64,000 bases of DNA from assembly GCA_963921825.1 (NCBI GenBank), contig OY997588.1, positions 51,406,803-51,470,802 on the forward strand. The letters run 5' to 3'. Origin of the DNA: Erodium maritimum. Lineage: Eukaryota > Streptophyta > Magnoliopsida > Geraniales > Geraniaceae. Under the pieces are notes generated by a model. The model did no database searches. It was not told the origin of the DNA and saw only the letters and a list, made by a program, of their open reading frames with translations. Positions 57,259-64,000 of this stretch are shown piece after piece (the first letter of the stretch is position 1; every line of letters begins with the position of its first letter). Both the position numbers and the translations under genes were made by a program.

Positions 57259-58263
57259 GTCTCAGTATCCTCTGCACGGATACACGCAAACATTTAGTTT
57301 GCGAACTCATATAACGACGACATGCTCAAACTACTAGCGTTCATAAGGTCTAGGTCTATCTCTGGTGCACTCGTCACTAAACGTCACACCGCTCACATCA
57401 TTAATATTTTAATTATAATAATACGTAAAGAGACCTCAAATAGACCGCACAAACGTGCACCAAGTCACGCAACCACAACGCAACAACTGCGTAAACAAGA
57501 CGGTGAAAAAGACAGGGGTCACGGACCCGTGACTGACCCCGTCACGGTTGGGATCAAGGTGTCGTGACAAAGGCCCTAAAATTTCCAAAACCCTCTGATA
57601 CGTCACAGATCCGTGACTATCGCGCAGGCCAGTTTTCCAAAAATGTCTTAAACTCGACCCTTACTCCTTTCTAACCTCAAAGAGAAACCTTGGACGACAC
57701 ACACACTCGACCAACAATTTAACAACACACGTACAAAAATTCAAGACCAAACCCAAGTCTCCCCAACCTCAATCATAAGCCGACACGGCCAAACAACAAC
57801 ACAACAACACTCGCCCACCGTGCCAACCAAAATAAAAACACGCCCACAGGACCAACCAAAATCAAACACGCCCACCGGGTTAATCAAAATCAAACACGCC
57901 CACCGGGCCAGTCAATTTTAAAACTTTCTCCTTTTCATTTTAAAACCTCATACTTGACATCACGTAGTTACAACCCGGTCCAGGCGTCACCGAACTACGT
58001 TGTACCGACTTGATATCAGCACCGTCACGTTCGACTACATGAGCTCCTGAGTCGAGCCGCGACAACTTAAAAACGTTTCACGCAGCAACAAACAATCAAC
58101 ACACCAGCAATCAAACACTGCACATACGCACAATCACAACCAGGACTCAAACCACTACGGATCTACACACGGGTTCCGACTTGCGTACCCAACGCACTAC
58201 GGGACTTAACTGACTCGACTCTCCCTACCTAATTGACGTACAGTCCGAGGTGTAAAACCTCGA
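57259..58263 (-). other. Leader of the pol-less element
   Basis: Non-coding. 57518-57533 is GTCACGGACCCGTGAC and 57602-57617 a one-mismatch copy of the same palindrome. 57780-57930 holds about four units of CGCCCACCGGGCCAACCAAA type. The GC-rich 36-bp array of the 32.8-33.1 kb leader is absent. Confidence 0.6.
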
Positions 58264-58275
58264 GCTCTGATACCA
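58264..58275 (-). other. Primer-binding site (initiator-Met tRNA) of the pol-less element
   Basis: Reads TGGTATCAGAGC on the minus strand, three bases from the LTR at 58279. Confidence 0.87.
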
Positions 58276-58278
58276 AGC

Positions 58279-60464
58279 TGTCACGCCCCAATTTCAGTAA
58301 ACCGAACTCAGGACGCGAACGTTTAAAACAATAAAACATTTTGAAACCTTTTACATAAATCACTTTAAAATCACCGTTTGTTCATCAAAATAATCATTTA
58401 CAACTTAAAGGTACGTCCCAACAAATAACAAATGAAAGGTATACGTCACTAGACTCAAAATAACCCAGAATCCCGCTCCTAGCTCTTCAAGCTTCAGAAG
58501 CTCACCTAGTCCAACCTGCGACCGGCACCTGTAGGAAAAGCAGCTAGTGGTGAGCGTTCGCTCACCACCACGGATAACAGACCGACTACGGCATACTTAG
58601 CAGACAATGCCGGTAACACCAACAACCAACTCAACACCGGGGATCACTATCCCTAAACTCAAGTAACCCGACTGACACACACACACAGGTACTTTCCTCA
58701 GCCGACTCAACACTCGGACACGTAAAGTAGACCCGACATAACGATCGACGACATCCTCCAAAGACACGACAGACCACCACGCAACACCCAAGATCACAAA
58801 GGATCGCACACCAAACAAGATCACAAAGGATCGCACTCCAGCTGCTCAGTAACCTCTCTCACTCACGTGCTTTGCCAGTCCCGGTCAGGCCAGGCGGTCG
58901 ACCTGTCTCAGTAACCTCTTTCACTCACGCGCTTTGCCAGTCCCGGTCAGGCCAGGCGGTCGACCTGTCTCAGTTGCCTCTGTCACTCACGCGCTTCCCC
59001 GACAAAAAGTCGGGCCAGGCGGTCGACCTGTCTCAGTAACCTCTCTCACTCAGGTAACCACAATCAAAATCACAAGCAAGTTCAACAAACAGCAACAACA
59101 CAGGTTCAACACTCCACGACACTCATGACCACCCAAGACACACCGACACTAACTCACGGGCTCAACAGACCCACGGGCACTCACGGCCACCCAAGACACA
59201 CCAACAATAACTCACGGGCTCAACAACCCCACGGGCACTCACGGCCACCCAAGACACACCGACAATAACTCACGGGCTCAACAACCCCACGGGCACTCAC
59301 GGCCTCCCAAGACACACCAACAGTAAATCGCGGGCTCAACAACCCCACGGGCTCTCATGGCCACCCAAGACACACCAACAGTAACTCACGGGCTCAACAA
59401 CCCCACGGGCACTCATGGCCACCCAAGACACACCAACGGTAAAGACACGGGTTCAACAACCCCACGGGCACTCATGGCCACCCAAGATACAGCCACAGTA
59501 AAGACACGGGCTATCATGGCCACCCAAGACATAAATTACACAAACAACCTCCGGGCATAACCAATGCCCCAGCAGTTCTAATATCAACAGTTTCACAATC
59601 AACCTCCGGGCATGGTCATATGCCTCCAGTACTCCTAATATCAACAAGTTCACTGCTCCTACGACACTACTAAGTGTCACATGCATTTCCAATCTTCGAT
59701 AACCTACTTAACCCACGACACCCAAGTGTCACATGCATTTCTAATATTCGATAACCTACTTAACCCACGACACCCAAGTGTCACATGCATTTCTACTGTT
59801 AACTTTCCCTAGTCAGGGCCGAGATCCGGCTACTTTTCCCTACCTCGTATGCTTTCTCCAAAGCGCACAAAATAAGCTCTGGCGTGATCTCGGTCACTCG
59901 CCTAACTTTCCCTTCCCTCTATCTGCAGCACGATCTAAAAGAAAACAGTTTTAAGGCACTTTTAAACTTGCAGGAATAAACTGAAATTCAATAAACTTGA
60001 CGCCCAAAAGTAACCCCGACAATGTCGATCACTCCCAAACTCTCCAATTACTCGACATTTTCGATACTGGACCCAGAAAAGCCCGATTCGCCCGACATGG
60101 CGAATCTGCCCGGGTTTTGGAAACGCCCTCCCGGGGCTCCGAAAATTCTCGTTTTCGTTTCTACGGTCTTAGAATAATTCAAGGGTTCCTAGGCACTCGA
60201 CGGAATCGAACTCCGACTTCCGAGTCACTTAATTAGCGTTTAAAGTTTCTAAAACACGTCAATTACAACTTTCACAATTTAATTCCAAATTTCGATTCGG
60301 TTGTGGATAAATGGTCCGGGGAACGTTCTAAACCACCTGAACACAAAACCCGAGCACCCGAGAAAGTGGGCCCCACCCGGCCAACCATGGCCGTGGGTGG
60401 CTAGGGCCTTTTGGGCCCGGCCCACCATGGTGGTGGCCGGCCCTAGCTCCGGCCAGCCACCACA
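58279..60464 (-). repeat. 5' LTR of the pol-less element, left part
   Basis: Starts TGTCACGCCCCAATTTC. It contains the palindrome (58549-58566), tandem 57-60 bp units (59110-59500) and the hairpin (60085-60106). It is interrupted at 60464 by a solo LTR. Confidence 0.85.
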
Positions 60465-63400
60465 TGTCACGCCCCACTTTCAGTAAACCGAACTAGGGAC
60501 GCGAACGTTTTAAAAACATAAAAACACTTGAAACCTGTTTTCATTAAACACTTTCAAAGTACCATTTGTTCAACAAAATAATAATTACAGTTTAAGACAC
60601 GTCCCAACAAGTGGACAAAAGTACAAGGTATCCGTCACTAGACTCAAAAGACAAAACCCGGACTCCGCTCCTAGCTCCACAAGCTTCGAGAGCTCACCTA
60701 GTCCGTCCCACGAACAATACCTGTAGGAAAAGCAGCTAGGGGTGAGCGTTCGCTCACCACCACGGATAACAGACTGACTACGGCATAATTAGCAGACAAA
60801 GCAAGTAACACCAACAACAACTCAACACCGGGGAACACCATCCCCAACCCAAGTACTCTAACTGAACATACACCCACTGTTGCCTTCCCTGACCAACTCG
60901 ACACCCTGACACGTAAAGTAGACCCGACACAACCATTGACGACCTCTTCCAAGGACTCAAAAGAAAGTTACGCAACACCAAACAGCGTCACAAGGGATCA
61001 CACACCAAACAAGATCACAAAGGATCGCACACCAAACAAGATCACAAAGGATCGCAAACTAGCTGCCAAGAATGCTCACGCCCTCCCGGGACTCTAACCC
61101 GGTCAGGCCAACCCAAGAATGCTGCAACTTCTGAGACTCTAACGCGTAAGCCAGCTGGAAAATGCGTGCAACTTACCGGGACTCTAACCCGTAAGCCAGC
61201 CAAAGTATGCGTGCAACTTACCGGGACTCTAACCCGTAAGCCAGCCAAAGTATGCTCACAAACCCAAACCACACACGCGCGGCCAGTACCCCTTTATTGG
61301 CGGGCGGGCCCCCTACCCCGTCTGAACATGCAGACGCGTGTGCTCGTGGACCCCCGTTTCATGAAGCGGGCCCCCAACCTCAGGTAACCACAATCACATT
61401 CACAATCACAAGAAAGTTCAACAACCAGTAACAACACAGGTTCAACACTCACAGGCACTCATGGCCACCAAAACACTAACAATAAAACTCGGACTCAACA
61501 ACCCCACAGGCACTCACGGCCTCCCAAGACACACCGACAGTAAGACACAGACTCAACAGCCCCACATGCACTCACGGCCTCCCAAGACACCAACCATAAA
61601 ACACGCTTGCCACTTACCGAGACTCCAACTCGTAAGCCAGCTAAAGAAAGCTTGCAACCCCCCGAGACTCTAACTCGGTCAGGCCAGCCAAAGACACCAA
61701 CCTTAGTACACTGGGTCTCAAGGCCACCCAAAACACCAAAGGTAAAGACACGGGTTCAACAACCCCACGGGCACTCATGGCCACCCAAAACTCAACAATA
61801 AAACATGCTTGCAACTTACCGAGACTCTAACTCGTAAGCCAGCTAAAACACCAACAGTAAAGTACGAGCTCTCATGGCCACCCAAACACGAATAATAGCA
61901 CGGGCTCTCATGGCCACCCAAGGCTCAATAATAATAATACACAGGCTCTCAAAGCCACCCAAGACGCCAAAATAAACAATCAACCTCCGGCTTAACCCAA
62001 GCCTCCAACAGTCCTAATATCAACAGTTTCACAATCAACCTCCGGGCATGGTCATATGCCTCCAGTACTCCTAATATCGATAAGTTCACAAACAACCTCC
62101 GGGCATGGTCATATGCCTCCAGTAAAACAATTATCGCTAAGTTCTCTACTCCTACGACACTTCTAAGTGTCACATGCCTTTCCAATAATTACTAAGTTCC
62201 CGTAACATGCTTTTCTAATATTTGATAACCTAGATAACCCACGACACCCCGGTGCCACATGCAATTCTACAGTTAACTTTCCCTAGTCAGGGCCGAGATC
62301 CGGCTACTTTTCCCTACCTCGTGCGTGTTCTCCCAAAAGCCAAGCCACGAGCTCCGGTGATGATCTCAGTCACTCACCCAGCCTTCCCTTGCCTCGGTCC
62401 ATGGCACGATCTAAAAGAACACAAATTCAAGGCACTTAACAACCCGCAGGAATAAACTGAAAATCACTAAACTCGATGCCCAAACTTAACCCCGACAATG
62501 TCGATCACTCCCAAACTTCCCAATTACTCGACATTTTCGATAAAGGACCCATAAAGGCCCGATTCGCCCGACATGGCGAATCTGCCCGGTTTTCAATAAT
62601 TGCCTTCCGGGGCTCCAAAAGCCCCCGTTTTCGTTTCTACGGTCTTAGAATAGTTCAAGGAACCCAACGCACTTGACGGAATCGAATTCCGACTTCCGGG
62701 TCAATTAATTAACGTTCAAAGTTTCTAGAACCCATTAATTACAACTTCTCCAATATAATTCCAATTTTCGATTCGGTTTAGGATAAATGGCTCGGGGAAC
62801 GTTTTAAACCACCCGAACATTAAAACCCGAGCAACCGAGCACGTGGGCCCCACCAAAACCCCTTGGCCGAGAACCCTAGGGTCCAAGGGGGGGCTCGGCC
62901 ACCATGTGGTGGCTGGTACCAACTCCGGCCGGCCGGCGGCAACCCACGGTGGCCGGAGCTCCTCCCGAGCCTCCGGTCACCGGAAAACGTCATTCTTCAC
63001 CTCCAACCACCTCCAAAACGTCTCCAACAATCCCCAAAACTCACTACAACCCTAACCCATAGTTTTATACAAAACCCTAACTTTCCAAAGTTAACAAAAC
63101 GAAGATCGGGTTAGGTCTTACCAACGAGGACGATGAGGGGAAGAGGTTTGCTCTTTGCTTTGAATCGATCCAATGGTTGAATAACAAACCCTAGCTCAAC
63201 TTCCTTTCTTCTCTCTTCTTCTTCTTCTCCTTCTCTCTCTAAACCCTCTCTTCTTCTTTCTAATTTAAAACAACTAACAACTAACTCCAAAACTCTCCTT
63301 TAACCCATATGGTCGACCACCTCTCACAACCACACCTTTTCCCCCCAAAACTAACACCACCAAATAATTGACAAGTGTCAAGGTGGGTCCCACACCTTTT

Positions 63401-63804
63401 GGAAAATATCTAGTTGATATTTTCCAATCAGTTTCACGAAAAACAGACGTTTCGGGCCCCGAACGGGCATTTTTCCCAAGAAATTACGAAACTGGACGGG
63501 CTACAAGGAAACGGATCAACTATGACCGCTACGACGACGGTTAAGCTTTTCGGATCCCAAACGGTCCTTGAATGGACCAAAACGTCGCTCGGTTGACTTT
63601 TCCAGCGAAAAGTCAACTTTTCCCAAATTGATCAGAAAGTTGCTCTAAGTCCCCCGGAACTCACTTTGGTCAAAAACGAGGTCAACTTAAGTCCGGTATG
63701 ACACTCGGGGTCATTTTAGGTTCACTTAACTATCAGTCTTAAATTTTTTAAAATTTCCTGTTTTTCGCAGGTTTGACTGGCGTTGACTGGGAGTGGTTAT
63801 TACA
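60465..63804 (-). mobile_element. Solo LTR of Tekay-like family, 3340 bp, duplication CCACA
   Basis: Complete minus-orientation LTR from TGTCACGCCCCACTTTC to GAGTGGTTATTACA, flanked by CCACA at 60460-60464 and 63805-63809. It is inserted in the LTR of a related element. It contains the palindrome (60741-60758), 47-bp type repeats (61060-61260), minisatellite units and the hairpin (62561-62582). Subfamily differences from its host LTR are visible throughout. Confidence 0.92.
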
Positions 63805-64000
63805 CCACACATGGTGGCCGGAGCTCCCCCGAGCTCCCGGTCACCGGAAAACGTGCCTCTTCCCTCCAAAACGTCTCCAAAACATCTCCAACAATCCACA
63901 CACCTCACTTCCACCATAAAGTACTCATTTTAACCAAACCCTAACTTTTGAACTTAACCAAAACGAAGATCGATTAGGTGCTTACCGTAGAGGAAGACGA
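63805..64000 (-). repeat. 5' LTR of the pol-less element, right part, running off the window
   Basis: Continues CATGGTGGCCGGAGCTCC after the duplication, collinear with 35680-35870. The LTR end lies beyond 64000. Confidence 0.8.

Larger units (their letters stand above)
54153..64000 (-). mobile_element. Tekay-like element lacking pol, extends past the window
   Basis: Minus-strand element with a truncated 3' LTR (54153-55952), a gag remnant, leader, primer site and a 5' LTR (58279-60464 and 63805 onward) split by a solo LTR. A single deletion joins the middle of the 3' LTR to the end of gag, removing protease, RT, RNase H, integrase and the polypurine tract. The left flank is GAAAG; the matching duplication would be outside the window. 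LTR halves look very similar, so it is fairly young. Confidence 0.82.

Overview
This window looks like nuclear heterochromatin of a flowering plant, and I found no convincing host gene. Nearly every stretch belongs to a transposable element. The plant assignment rests on Tekay/Del-like chromoviruses primed by initiator-Met tRNA, an Athila-like Ty3 element with the usual plant Asp-tRNA primer site, plant Ty1/Copia elements, a plant LINE ORF1 (DUF4283 plus zinc knuckle), and telo-box and CT-rich motifs in the LTRs. The species cannot be read from the sequence.

Layout. 1-1625 (+): non-LTR retroposon encoding an RRM and AT-hook protein (copy A). 1802-3106 and 15212-15639 (-): one ORF1-only LINE, split by a solo LTR (3107-15211, target duplication AGATG). 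That solo LTR hosts an 8.46-kb Copia element (5036-13497, duplication GTACC) and a 779-bp hAT-like element (13704-14482). 15640-18304 (-) and 18305-20842 (+): two related LTR pieces facing each other as a large inverted repeat. 18305-26258 (+): internally deleted Tekay-like element. 26259-36486 (-): the most complete Tekay-like element, with gag, protease, RT, RNase H, integrase and chromodomain-like tail, all decayed. 36487-42952 (-): Athila-like element lacking RNase H and part of integrase.

42953-54152: an old Copia element (-) broken up by a second RRM retroposon (copy B, 44139-48475, itself split by an LTR fragment), a solo LTR (49722-52718, duplication TATTG) and a third short retroposon (52731-53362). 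54153-64000 (-): another Tekay-like element lacking pol, whose 5' LTR is split by a solo LTR (60465-63804, duplication CCACA) and runs off the window.

Four points stand out. The Copia element has two LTRs of exactly equal length and apparently identical sequence, yet its coding region is dead, which suggests recent movement with proteins supplied by a partner. A retroposon family carries an RRM/AT-hook ORF and no visible reverse transcriptase. The Tekay-like LTRs share a GC-rich 18-bp palindrome and a hairpin whose stem is kept while its loop varies. The Athila-like element carries hairpins whose opposite arms change together.

Limits: coordinates were read by eye, identities are estimates, and no database search was run. 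Element boundaries backed by target duplications are firm; others may be off by tens of bases.
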